In this document: positions 1 through 10,391 of the stretch, piece after piece
How the letters are laid out: each line of letters starts with the position of its first letter
Numbering within the stretch: position 1 is the stretch's first letter
Assembly (NCBI GenBank): GCA_009602725.1
Contig: WELB01000117.1
Location: 348,451-412,450, forward strand
Length of the DNA stretch: 64,000 nt
Source: Spirogloea muscicola
Lineage: Eukaryota; Streptophyta; Zygnematophyceae; Spirogloeales; Spirogloeaceae
Direction: 5' to 3'
Translations under genes and position numbers: made by a program
The notes under the pieces: generated by a model
Told to the model about the DNA's origin: nothing
The model's database searches: none
The model's input: only the letters and a program-made list of their open reading frames with translations

Positions 1-1970
1 AAGGGCGCGACCAGCGCGGCGGTGCAAAGCAAGCGCTTGGGAGCGCTGCAGGGACATAGACAGTCGCATACGGTAGCAGGACACCAGACCCAAAGGCACC
101 GAGCCACCGGGAAGGGCAGCACCCTGCTCCCGGCGCCGCTGGTCAGCTTGAGAGGCCAGCAGCGAAAGTAACGAGGACCACCGACCCCCGTAACACCCAT
201 GGATGTCCATGGCCAGGGGGTAAAAGGTATCACCCGCCGGGTGGTCCTTTTACCCCAGAAGGCGACTCCCATGCCGGATGAAACGCTGGGCCACCGGAGC
301 CGCAACCTGCGCCCAACTCCCCAGGTGTGCTGCCCGGCAGGCACGAGCCAGCGGCCGGCAGCCCAGACCCCCGCGGCTCACAGGCAGGGAGGCCTGGTGC
401 ACGGCAGCTGGCGTCGCCAGGAAGGCCGGGTGTTGGACGAGGGCCGCTGCGCTGGCCAGGATGCCTGCGTCGAGGGTTGCAACATAGGCGTCCTGTGCCG
501 CCGGGGAGGGGGGAAGGGCTCGAGCCTGGTACAGAGGACGTTGGGCGATGCTGCGGGTCAGCATGGCGAGCCCAAGCTGCATGTCGTGCAGCTCAGGGAG
601 GCGGGCCGCCGGCTTGAGGTCCTCCTGCAGCTTGCCGCGCAGCTGCCCGTCGACGAAGGCAGGAGAGCCCAAAGGCCCTATTCTGTTCAGCCCCTATTCT
701 CAATGGGCGAGCACTTTCTTCTAAAGGAACCCCAAGGAGTGTGATGCCCCCGGCTGGTGTCAGGCAGCCGGTGGGTAGGCGGGAGAGGGCCGGCAATTCG
801 CGGGGGGACCAAGCGCTGCACTTCGATGCGCGGATGTCCAGGCCAATCTCCTTCAGCTGCTCCTCCAGGGTAGCGAAGGCAGCCAAGACCTCGTCTGGTG
901 GCCCGACCAGTGTCGTGTCGTCCGCGTACGTGGGCAGGAGGACGCCCGGGTGAACAGCTGCCGTGGCCTTCAGGGCGCGGTCGTGGGCCAGCGCGTAGAA
1001 GAACCCCGCCAAGGACTCCCCCTGTCGCGTGCCCGTGGCAGACTGGAGGACCTCCACCCCCCCAGCTCCATGCCGCCAGAGGAGATCGCTGGGCTGGCCG
1101 TTGCCCAGCCGGAAGAACGGCAGCAGGGTGGGGAAGGCGTCACGGAGCTCCTCGGCTACAGCTGCGCGGTCGACGCAGTTGAATGCGTTGCGAACATCCA
1201 CTGCCAACACCACCCACTCCCGGTGCAAGTCGAGGGAAGCCCGCACCCCATGTACCACTGCTTCGCCGCCGCTCCGCAAGCCTGCGCCGTACTGGTGCGG
1301 GGCCAGGTGTGTCTGGCCGCAGCGGCGTATTGTTGCCAGAGTGCCCGGCCCACTAGGCGGAATAGGACCTCCCCGATGGCGATGGGGCGGACGCCGCCGT
1401 TGACCTTGCTGAGGGCTAGCAGGGAGCTGGCGCAGAGCACACCGCGGATGCTGGCAGGGATGTGACCGCGGGCCATGTGTTGGCACACCTGGTGCAGCGC
1501 CCGAAAGTCCGCCTCGTCCCCTTCAAGGAAGAGCTCCTTCAAATGCTCCGTGACCATGCGCGAGGGGCCGCCTGCAGCTGCGCGCCGGCTGCTCTGCAAG
1601 GCCTTGCGGAAGGCTGCCGCATCAAGGGCCACCTCCTCCTGCGGAACGTAGGAAGCCAACCACGGGGGCAAGGAAGCCAACCACGGGGAATCATCGAGCG
1701 CTTGGACGGCTCGCGAGAGCTCCCCGGCATGGCCAAACCGGAGAGCGCGGCGGACACTGGCCGCGCTGTCAGGCGAAGGCGCAGTCTGCGAAGTGCGGCG
1801 GCCTGCTGAGGCCGCAGCCACTGCAGCGTCGTGCCGCGCCAGGAGCTCCTCCCATCGCCCGCACTCAAAAAGGTAGATGCGGTCCAGGAGCAGCTGGCGG
1901 ACTTGGCCGGGGCCCTGGGGGGGTACTCGCCCGAGCAGCAGCCTGGAGAAGAGGATGAAGACCTTCCAGG
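1..1970 (-). mobile_element. LINE copy 1, degenerate reverse transcriptase
   Basis: Non-LTR retrotransposon read on the minus strand. The amino-terminal part (about 1160-1970) carries an RT lead-in with GGVRPIAIGEVLFRLVGRA; the core lies in another frame (about 593-1250) with motif A VDVRNAFN near 1180-1205, motif B GTRQGESLAGFF and motif C TYADDT near 915-930. The change of frame in the overlap near 1170-1250 means the copy is broken. The first 60 bases match LINE carboxy-terminal sequence seen again near 35980 and 62280. It is interrupted at 676-722 by a short retro-insertion and abutted at about 1971 by another element's 3' end. The assignment to non-LTR elements is firm; the clade is not assigned. 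Confidence 0.85.
676..722 (+). mobile_element. 47-base 5'-truncated LINE-A 3' end inserted in LINE copy 1
   Basis: The LINE reading from the paralogous copy (near 3276-3300) is interrupted here by a segment ending ATGGGCGAGCACTTTCTTCT. It is flanked by AAAGG at 671-675 and 723-727, consistent with a 5-base target duplication. Confidence 0.6.
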
Positions 1971-1971
1971 C

Positions 1972-2030
1972 AAAAGCGGCTGCTGATATGAAAGGCTGAG
2001 AGAGGCCAGCCCAAAGGAATGGACAGGGTA
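1972..2030 (-). mobile_element. LINE 3' tail with stem-loop
   Basis: On the minus strand this reads as a typical LINE-A tail: TCCATTCC, a GGCTGGCC...CAGCC stem-loop, then ATCAGCAGCCGC. The same CAGCAGCCGC end recurs near 35450, 35800, 58865 and 62105. Confidence 0.6.
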
Positions 2031-2035
2031 CTGAG

Positions 2036-2174
2036 GGCCAATTTACACTAGACCGGTCGGTCACTCATTGGCCTCGCCTTGGCCTCGAATTGGCAAAGTC
2101 TTGACTTCGAGCGTCCATACAACGCGCGACACGTACCCTACAGCCGTGACCGACCGGTCGAGTGTAAATTGGCC
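2036..2174. mobile_element. 139-bp MITE with 29-bp terminal inverted repeats
   Basis: The left end (2036-2064) starts GGCCAATTTACACT and is matched by the inverse of 2146-2174 with one mismatch in 29. CTGAG flanks both sides (2031-2035 and 2175-2179), giving a 5-base target duplication. There is no coding capacity, as expected of a non-autonomous DNA transposon. The superfamily is not assigned. Confidence 0.8.
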
Positions 2175-2226
2175 CTGAGAATGTGGACAACCCAGGCCAA
2201 GCCACACCGCTCACTAAGAAGAAAGG

Positions 2227-2587
2227 GCTCGCCCATTGAGAATATGGGCTGGGGAACAGCAAGCCCAAAAAAGGAATGAACAAAGTACCAGAAGGGGGCT
2301 AGGCGAAGCACTAAGGAAGACAAGCACAAAAAGAAACAAAGCAGCTACGAATCACTCAGTAACCCCTAAGCGTGAAAAGCGCGGCCGAATTGACTGGTGG
2401 CTGGGAGAAGCCAGCCCAAAAGGAATGGACAAGGTCACGAGGAGCCGAATGGCGCAGAAAGCAGGGGACTAAGGAAAGCGCGGCCGAATTGACTGGTGGC
2501 TGGGAGGAGCCAGCCCAAAAGGAATGGACAATGTCAAAAGGAGCCGAATGGCACAAAAAGCAGAAGACTAAGTGCTAAGACGACAAG
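2227..2587 (-). repeat. Array of LINE-A 3' tail units, including a ~107-bp tandem pair
   Basis: The stretch consists of stem-loop tail units (inverse of GGGCTGGC...CAGCCC preceded by TCCATTC). Two nearly identical units of about 107 bases follow each other at about 2374-2480 and 2481-2587. A related unit lies at about 56705-56790. Confidence 0.65.
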
Positions 2588-2787
2588 GAGGCTCTCAGTA
2601 ACCTCGAGTCAGCAAGTGCAGGTCCGAGTAGCTAGAGGGCGGGAAGACGTCGCCCTGACGAAACCCGGAGGCAGCCGCCAGGGCGCGGCCGGCACGTAGG
2701 TGGACGGCAAACGCAAGAGACCGCTGGAGGGAAATGGCGAGGCGCATCCTGAACACCTGGGCGAGGGACCCGGCGACGTGGAAGCCA
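2588..2787 (-). mobile_element. LINE-A carboxy-terminal end
   Basis: The minus strand encodes FRMRLAISLQRS, HLRAGRALAAASGFRQGD and the terminal SDLHLLTRGY followed by a stop. The fragment runs into a single N at 2788, after which a LINE in the opposite orientation begins, so the junction may be an assembly join. Confidence 0.75.
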
Positions 2788-2788
2788 N

Positions 2789-3950
2789 AGTGGGTTGTGC
2801 TGGCGGTGGACGTTCGCAATGCGTTCAACTGCGTCGACCGCGCTGCTGTCGCCGAGGAGCTCCGAGAGGCCTTCCCCACGCTGCTGCCGTTCTTCCGGAT
2901 GGGCTACGGCCAGCCCAGCGATCTCCTATGGCGGCATGGCACCAACGGGGTGGAGGTCCTCCGGTCTTCCACAGGCACGCGCCAAGGGGACCCCCTAGCG
3001 GGGTTCTTCTACGCGCTGGCCCACGACCGCGCCCTGAAGGCAACGGCAGCTGCCCACCCGGGCGTCCTCCTGCCAACCTATGCCGACGACACGACCTTGG
3101 TCGGACCACCAGCTGAGGTCTTGGCTGCCTTCGCCACCTTGGAGGAGCACCTGAAGGAGCTTGGCCTGGACATCTGCGCTTCGAAGTGTAGCGCTTGGTC
3201 CCCCCAAGGACGGACAGCCCTCCCCCGCCTACCCCCCGGCTGCCAGACGCCAGACGGGGGCATCACACTCCTCGGGGTTCCCTTGGGCTCACCTGCCTTC
3301 GTGGAGGAGCAGCTGCGCGGCAAGCTGCAGGAGCACCTCAAGCCGGCGGCCCGCCTCCCTGAGCTGCATGACATGCAGCTCGGGCTCGCCATGCTGACGC
3401 GCTGCATTGCCCAACGTCCCCTGTACCTGGCGCGCACACTCCCCCCCTCCCCGGCGACGCAGGCTGTGTACGAGACCTTTGATGCAGGTATCCTGGCCAG
3501 CACAGCGGCCCTGGTCCAACACCCGGCCTTCCTGGAGACGCAGGCCGCAGTGCAACAGGCCTCCCTGCCTGTGAGCCGCGGGGGTCTCGGCTGCCGGCCG
3601 TTGGCTCGTGCCTGCCAGGCAGCCTACCTGGGGAGCTGGTCACAGGTCGCGGCTTCGGTGGCCCAGCGGTTCCTCTGGCATGGGGGTCGCCTCCTGGAGC
3701 CCGCAGTGGCGGACGTCGAGACCGGCGCGTGGCCTTTCCAAGTGGAGCTGCGCACAGCCCGGGATGCGCTGCTGGCGGGCCACCCCGCCCTGGTGCCGCG
3801 GGCCGTCCCCTTTGCGCACCTCTCGCGCACGGCCGACCTCCGGGCCCAAGCTCGCTACATGGCGGAGGTCGATGCGGCCGCATTCACCAAGGCGCTGGCA
3901 CTTCTGCCTCCGGCCGACGTCCGGGACCGCGCGCACCTCCCGCCGCATCA
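2789..3950 (+). mobile_element. LINE copy 2, reverse transcriptase core
   Basis: One open frame of about 390 codons carries RT motifs: VDVRNAFNCVDRAAV (about 2803-2850), the SGLPQ/TGTRQGDPLAGFFYAL motif B near 2970-3015, and LPTYADDTTLVG near 3075-3105. The thumb follows and the frame continues to about 3950. The 5' part is missing because the copy starts at the N at 2788. At about 3960 it passes into a tRNA-like repeat. It is close to LINE copy 1 and is the best-preserved RT core in the window. Confidence 0.85.
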
Positions 3951-3962
3951 CGCGGGCGCCGG

Positions 3963-4050
3963 TGGGTGCGGCTGGCGGGAGTCGAACCCCCGACCTGTTG
4001 AACAACAGTGATGCCGGCGGGAGTCGAACCCCCGACCTGTTGAAACCCAG
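3963..4050 (-). repeat. Tandem tRNA-like 3' halves
   Basis: Two direct repeats contain GGCGGGAGTCGAACCCCCGA followed by CCTGTTGAA. On the minus strand each reads as a T-arm, GGTCGGGGGTTCGACTCCCG, preceded by a CAACAGG segment. No D-arm half is visible, so this is not a functional tRNA gene. It could be a tRNA-derived remnant. Confidence 0.5.
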
Positions 4051-4297
4051 TGCTAAGACAACCAGGAGGCGCTCAGTAACCTCTAGTCAGCAAGTGCAGG
4101 TCAGTATAGCTAGAGGGCGGGAAATCGTCGCCCTGACGAAACCGGGCGAGCACTTTCTTCTTGAAACCCGGAGGCAGCCGCCAGGGCTCGGCCTGCACGT
4201 AGGTGGACGGCAAACGCAAGACCGCTGGAGGGAAACGGCAACAGCTAAGCAGTCGCAGGTCAGAGATGCTAAGCTGCTGGAAGTGGGTCCTCACTAG
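4051..4297 (-). mobile_element. LINE-A 3' end with a 19-base retro-insertion
   Basis: The minus strand encodes the LINE terminus SYTDLHLLTRGY. It is interrupted at 4144-4162 by GGGCGAGCACTTTCTTCTT, flanked by GAAACC at 4138-4143 and 4163-4168. The sister fragment near 2656 shows the uninterrupted site. Confidence 0.65.
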
Positions 4298-4564
4298 TCC
4301 CCCAGGGCAAAGCCACTCTTTCACTATCAGCAGCCGCATTCTTCTCGTTTCTTCTCCGTGCCGCCGCCGCCCGCCGCCGCCGAACGGCCGCCCGCGCTAA
4401 CGTGGGCTCCGCGGCGGCGGCCTGCCGCGGGGACTGGCGGCGGCCTCGGCCGCCGCTAGCCTCCGGCAGGGCGGCGGGCTCGCGGCGGCTCCCGGAACCA
4501 AGGTTCAGGAGGCAAGGTTTAGGGGATTGAACGCTGAGGGGCCGCCGCCCGTGTCCAGCCCCAC
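4298..4564. other. GC-rich intergenic stretch
   Basis: This stretch lies just before the helicase gene. It is rich in CCG and GGC runs and probably holds that gene's promoter and leader. No specific site was recognised. Confidence 0.4.
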
Positions 4565-7500
4565 ATGGTCTCCGAGGCGGCGAAGAAGGCCGCGGCCGCC
4601 AAGAAGGCCGCGGCGACGGCCAGGAGGCGCGGCGCCGGCGTGTGCTCTGGGCCCGTGGGTACCTCAACCCTGAACCCCCTAAACCCTGAACCCTTAGCCG
4701 CAAGACCCACCACCGGCCATTGGTGTACGCGCTCCGGCGGCCCTCGCTGCGTGCCGTCCTGTGCTGCGCCTTCCACCTCACGTTCGCTCGGACCTCAGCT
4801 TTGGTGTCTTAGGCCAAGTGCTGCTTCTCAACTAATCAGAGTCCGGGGTGTGGCTTTGGATCTCTGCATTATGCAGCCAATTTCGGCTAGTCATAATAGA
4901 AGTCATCTTAGCCCTCAGAGCCGGCCTCACCAGCCTCGGCGGACCTCCTCGCAGGCAGCCGGCAAGCCTGCCCAGCTGCAGGACGATGACGCCGGTACCT
5001 TAGTGGAGGAGGACCACGCGACTGTGGCCAGCGTCTCCTTTCCCCCATCGCTGACGGCGCGGCAGCGCGCCGCCCTCCACGGTGATGGCCTGTCCTCATT
5101 CCGTGCCTGCCTCTCGAGTCAGCCAGCTTCAGGAATTGCGCATAAGTGGCTCCATAGGTGACTCGAAGGGAAGGCACACGCCATTGGCAGCTCGTCGAGA
5201 TCCCATCACTCGCTCACCTTGGGACCACGTCCCACTGTCGGACTGAGATTTTGGCCCAAGCTACCCACTGGCTGGCAATGTCTTGCTCTGCTACGGTGAT
5301 GCTACATGGCAGTAATTACTACGTCCCTTCTCATGCCAACGCTGGCCGGATGCTGCAGAGGCGGCGGAAGATCACGGTTTGCAGCATGGGAGCACGGACG
5401 ACAGCCAGGGCCGACGCATGCTCACCATCGCGCGGCCGTCCGCGAAGGGGCGCCATGTCATTGTCCCAATGGAAGACGCTGGGCTCAATGATGCTCGTGT
5501 GGGCGAGCTCGCGGAGTCTCTCCTGGGGCTCAATGTGCACGAGAAGCTGCAGCCTTGCAGTGGCACAACGGACGTGGACTCCAGGAGTGAGCAGGGTGCT
5601 GGGAGCATTGGCAGGGGGCCATCTGCTGACCCGCTCACTGTTGAGAGCTTCGCCCGTAGCATGGTCAAGCTACTTGCTCTAGAGAAGGTCTGACCTGCGC
5701 CATGACTGGAGAACCTCTGGTCCACAAGCTGCTCTGCCTTCCTTGAGTCCAAGCTCACTCTTACAAATAAGCTTCTCTCAACACCCTGTTGGGCATCACA
5801 TGAAATATGGAAAATTTGTCCCAATGCAATTTTTGTGCTGTTGTATCTGTGCTTCCATTTTGCAATCTTGTATCGTTTACTTCAGTGGTAGCCCACAGCA
5901 GAGAGCTTTCAATATGTGCATTTGGTATTTAGGCACCTCAGGTGATGGCTTCCTTCATACTCTTGCATACAACTCTGCCCACTAGTGTGCGAGGCATCTT
6001 TCCAGGACGCGGAGCTGGCTGCATCGGCTGAGGCCGCGGAGCTGGTGAAGCCCGAGACAGCCCAGCGGCGAGGGCGCACACTGCTCAACCTCAAGTGCGT
6101 TGACTCGGCGCCTGGCCTATTTGGCAAGACGTTGCTAGTTCTCGAGCCCAACCGGGGTGACATCCTTCCCCCCCACAAGGTGCCCGCCTTATGACTCGCT
6201 ATAACTGCCAGGTGCAGGGTTAAGGTGCATAATGTAGAGCTAGAGGGGTATGAAGAGCTTAGACTTAGTATCATGTCTGGCATGGAGGCTTGAGTGTCAG
6301 CATAAACTTGCTTGGCGCAGCTGTTGAAGTCCAGTCTCAGGGTCACTTGGCTTCTCTGATGCGCAGTTCACGCCTCACGACGTTGTGGCATTGAAGCCGA
6401 GCAAAGCAGAGCCGTCCAGCCCGGCGCTGGGGCAGGGTGTTGTGTATCGCCTCAAGGATGCCAGCATAACCATCGCCATGGACGACATTCCTGAGGATGG
6501 CCTGGACCACCCCATCCGCCTTGAGAAGCTGGCAAACGACGTGAGGCAAAGCAACAAACCATCTTGAATCTCCTTCAGTCCTCCATGGCATCTAGTCGTT
6601 CTTGTTGATGACGCGCTATTGGACTTTCCTAACCTCCAGTCGTTCTTTTCCTGCTGTTGGTCTGTATTCAAGACGTGCATGACACTTAAAGCTGTTCCTT
6701 GTGAGCCGAATTAATTACATCTGCTAAAGCTGGAGTGCCTAAGGAGTGGCAGCCTTGTACCGCAGGTTACGTACAAGAGGATGAAGGACACGCTGGCGGA
6801 GCTCTCCAGAGGGGTCCGGCAAGGCCCCGCAGCGGAGCTTGTGCCGACATTATTTGGTACTAGGCTTCCAACTTTTGCCAAATTGCCGGCCAATGTGAAG
6901 TTCTTCAACCAGCGTATGGACCACTCACAGCAGGCCGCCGTGGCCAAGGCACTATCGGCGAACGATGTCTTTCTGCTGCACGGCCCGCCTGGCACTGGAA
7001 AGACCACCGTCGTTGTTGAGATCATTCTGCAGGTAGTGAACTCTTTCTCAGTGACTTGTTTAACATCCAACTCTGCCTATAGCAACTGCATGAGGAGCCA
7101 TACATTGAAACTTTGTCCAGTCTCAGAAGGTGCTCAATTATGCCATGGTCAGGAGGTGAGCAGGGGCCACAAAGTGCTTGCGTGCGCGGCGTCGAACATC
7201 GCGGTGGACAACCTGGTCGAGCGGCTTGCCGCTCAGAAAGTGAAGCTCGTCCGGCTGGGCCACCCAGCCAGGCTGCTGCCCCAGGTGCTCGAGTGCTCGC
7301 TCGATGCTCAAGTCCTACGCAGTGACAACAGCGCCCTCGCCAACGATGTCCGCAAGGAGATGAAGGTGCACACGTTGGCCCCCTTAGCTGATGATCCCCT
7401 GACCACAGATGCACTTACCATAGCACGGCTAATGCAGAGATGCTTGTCTTTGCATGGGTTGCAGGAGCTTCAGGACACTGCACCTTGATGACTGTGTGAG

Positions 7501-9735
7501 ATGAAATAATGTCAAACACTGAGCAAGGTCTCCTGGTGTTTGCAGCAACTCGGAGACAAGCTACTGAAAACCAGGGACCGCAGAGAGAGGGGGAGCCTGC
7601 GGCAGGACCTGCGGCGGCTGGCCAAGGAGGAACGCCAGCGCCAGCAGCAGGCCGTTGCTGATGTCATCAAGAACAGTGCAGTCGTACTTACCACTCTCAC
7701 TGGCGCTTTATCCCACAGCCTCCATGTAAGTGGTGCCCATGTATACTTCCACATGCAACTGGCAGTGCTCCCCTGGACACTGCCCTCAGAGACGTACAAG
7801 GATGCACAAGAGCAAGCGACCATATGAGTCATTGTGTTGACAGTTGACATTGTGTTAGCAAAGGACAATTCAAGGCAACCAGTGCTTAGGCAGTCATTGT
7901 CGCCAACATTGCTTAAATAAACAGCCCATATGCCCTTGGTATAATTCTATTTATCGCTTATAGTCACACTCTGCAAGCCACGTCATGACAGGAGACGATA
8001 TTTGATGTAGTCATCATAGACGAGGCCGCTCAAGCGCTCGAGGCGGCCAGCTGGATTGCGCTGCTCAAGGGCAGGAGATGCGTGCTTGCCGGTGACCATC
8101 TGCAGCTGCCGCCAACAGTCCAGAGCGCCGAGGCCGAGCGGCAGGGCTTAGCGGTGACGCTCTTTGAGAGATTGTCCGTCTCTTATGGGGACACCATTAC
8201 GTCGCTCCTGACCGTGCAGTATCGCATGAATGAGGGCATCATGCGGTGGTCATCGGAGGCGCTGTACGGCGGCAAGGTGTGTATCGAAGTCCGGGGCTTG
8301 CTTGTCAAATTGGAAGTCTATTTACACATATTGAGAGCTCAATACCCATGTGCCTGAAGTTGACTGATTGAACATGGTCATGTGAGCTGCAAATAATTTC
8401 ACATGGTCATCCTCAATCTGCATTTAGCTCATACCAAGAAGGACCCTTATCAGCTGGAAGTGTGTGCAACTGCCAGATCTCAGCAAGTATTTCAGCGGTG
8501 TGTTGCATGTGGTACATTCAACACGCAGGTGAAAGCTCACAGCATTGTTGCCGGTCACAAGCTATTGGACTTGGAGGGCGTGTCACAGTCGGCAACTTGT
8601 GAAGCTACGCTTGTCCTTGTTGACACAGCTGGGTAAGGTAATACACTTGCCAGGATTGCTGCACAACTGGCACACCTCTATCTCTGATGTCATTATGCAG
8701 ACAACATGGAATCGTCACAACATGCATACTGCAGTTCCTCTCACTATGCTCTGGTCATTGAGTGTACTCACATGCGCATGCTGTTTGGCAACCCATGACA
8801 ATCGGACAGATGTGACATGGAGGAGACAAGGGAGGAAGAAGGGGACAGCACAAAGAATGACGGCGAGGCTCAGGTCGTTATGGCTTACGCTGAGAGGCTA
8901 CTTAACGCAGGGGTTGCGGCAGCCAGCATTGGCATCATAACACCTTACAGTGCACAGGTCTGCTCATGTTCAGATCCCAGAATTACTGATATATCAAGGA
9001 CTGGACTCTCATGAGTGTCAAAAGCAAACAAATAGGGGGAGCCTTGTGAGGGGCAGTGGCCTTGTGTAGGCCTGACAAGAAAGGCTGGACAGTGCAGAAC
9101 CTCTTGCAAGCTGTGCCGGAAGGGAGTACACGCAAATGAGCACGTCCTTCCTCCTCAGGCCATTACTTGCATGCTCTACATGCTGAGATGAAAGGGCATC
9201 CGCCCATTGCAAGACAGCAATGTAGTTCTCGGTGGATCTTTGACACCAGCTTTGCATGCTCTTGCTTTAAAAGGTTGGATGCCTCAAGGAGCTGAGGGGC
9301 AGTAAGCAGGCGTTGGCTCCTGTGGAAGTATCAACAGTTGACGGGTTCCAGGGCCGCGAGAAAGAGGCCATCATTATCAGCATGGTCCGCTCGAATGGCA
9401 GGGGGGAGGTGAGAACTTGGAAGTCTACTATTGCTGGCCACATGCTCGTGGTTACTTACACAGCAAGGATACCGCCGAGACTATCGCTGCTACATGTGTC
9501 CGATCTATATTCCACCATACAATGGAAGCTCAATAGATTGACTCAGGTCTGTGTGCTGCAGGTGGGCTTTCTTGCTGAAAAGCGCCGGATGAACGTGGCA
9601 GTGACACGAGCGAGGCGCCAGTGCTGCGTTGTTTGTGATAGCGACACAGTGCGGCATGACGTGTTTTTGAAGAACATGATTGAGTATTTTGAAGCTAATG
9701 GAGAGCTTCTTAGTGCCATGGAGTTTGTTTCTTGA
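4565..9735 (+). CDS. IGHMBP2: R3H-domain SMUBP-2-like superfamily 1 helicase
   Basis: Twelve exons are read. The last eleven are well supported: 5359-5687, 6006-6179, 6367-6540, 6766-7032, 7153-7365, 7546-7725, 7992-8276, 8529-8632, 8810-8957, 9274-9408 and 9562-9735. All junctions keep phase and end in GT/AG. The first coding segment ends at 5081; its start is uncertain (ATG at 4565, lysine/alanine-rich, possibly with an intron). An R3H domain spans exons 1-2 (SLTARQRAALH joined to EAAEDHGLQHGS). Then come VESFARSMVKLLALEK, the beta-barrel region, Walker A GPPGTGKT, ASNIAVDNLVERL, Walker B VVIDEAAQ, GDHLQLPPTV, QYRMNEGI, TVDGFQGREKE and NVAVTRARR. The family are 5'-to-3' RNA/DNA helicases linked to translation and DNA metabolism. 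In the animal protein the R3H domain follows the helicase core; here it precedes it. Confidence 0.9.
4664..4696 (+). repeat. Degenerate telomere-like CCCTAAA/CCCTGAA run
   Basis: About four units resembling the plant and green-algal telomere repeat (AACCCTGA, CCCTAAA, CCCTGAA, CCCTTA) lie inside the 5' part of the helicase gene, possibly in an intron. Confidence 0.45.
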
Positions 9736-10391
9736 GATTTGAGTTCTCGTCACATTGACGAGGTAGTCCACTGCTGAATGCAAAGAGCACTTATGAAGGA
9801 GGCTTGGTAGCAAGTTACACAAGAAGGGAGAGTAGTCAGTCACATGGAGCTCTATGATTTGGCTGCTCAGTAAGAGCAGCCGGACAAAGAGCGCGATGGC
9901 TATGAGTGACCAGCCCAGAAAAAGTATGTAACATAGTCCGAAGGGGCCAGAAAAGTGCTATAGCGCACAGCGACTCGAGTGGCCCAAAATGCCAATAGGA
10001 TGGCCCAAAAGGGCCAGATATTGCAACGCAGGCAGCTAAACAGAAAGTGTAAGTTGCTCCGTCGAGACTTTTGAGGCAGACAGACAGCAGCCTGAGCCTG
10101 AGTCTAGCGAGTGGGCGCTCAATGGAGAGGAAGGCGCGCGGTGCGCATGGAGTTGAAAGGGAGGCTTATTTTAGCCTTACAGATGTCCTGGTAACGTGGT
10201 GATGAGTTGGCTAAGGGCATAAACAACCTCCGGTCAGCAAGTGACTCGTTGGAATGACAAGCCGCATGTGAACGGGACCCCAGCTCGTCCGCCTCCGCAA
10301 GGCCCCCCGGCTGGTCTGGCACTCCCCGTCCTCCTGTCCCGCCGCCGCCGCCGCCGCCGCCGCCGCCTCCGCCGCCGCCGCGGCCACTGCC
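9736..10391. other. Intergenic region with LINE remnants and a CCG run
   Basis: Around 9895-9930 is a GGCTATGAGTGACCAGCCC-type relic of the LINE tail. At 10119-10215 the minus strand holds a LINE fragment (INSMRTARLPLH-like), whose relative lies in the opposite orientation at about 46780-46855. A CCG/GCC run at 10338-10382 directly precedes the next gene's ATG and probably lies in its leader. Confidence 0.5.

Noticed and set aside
3963-4050. Functional tRNA gene
   Set aside because: Only the T-arm side is present, twice. No D-arm, acceptor pairing or complete anticodon arm could be drawn.
4565-4640. Start MVSEAAKKAAAAKKAAA as a fragment of an ABCF (GCN20-like) gene
   Set aside because: The likeness is only lysine/alanine-rich sequence, and the frame continues into the R3H exon of the helicase.
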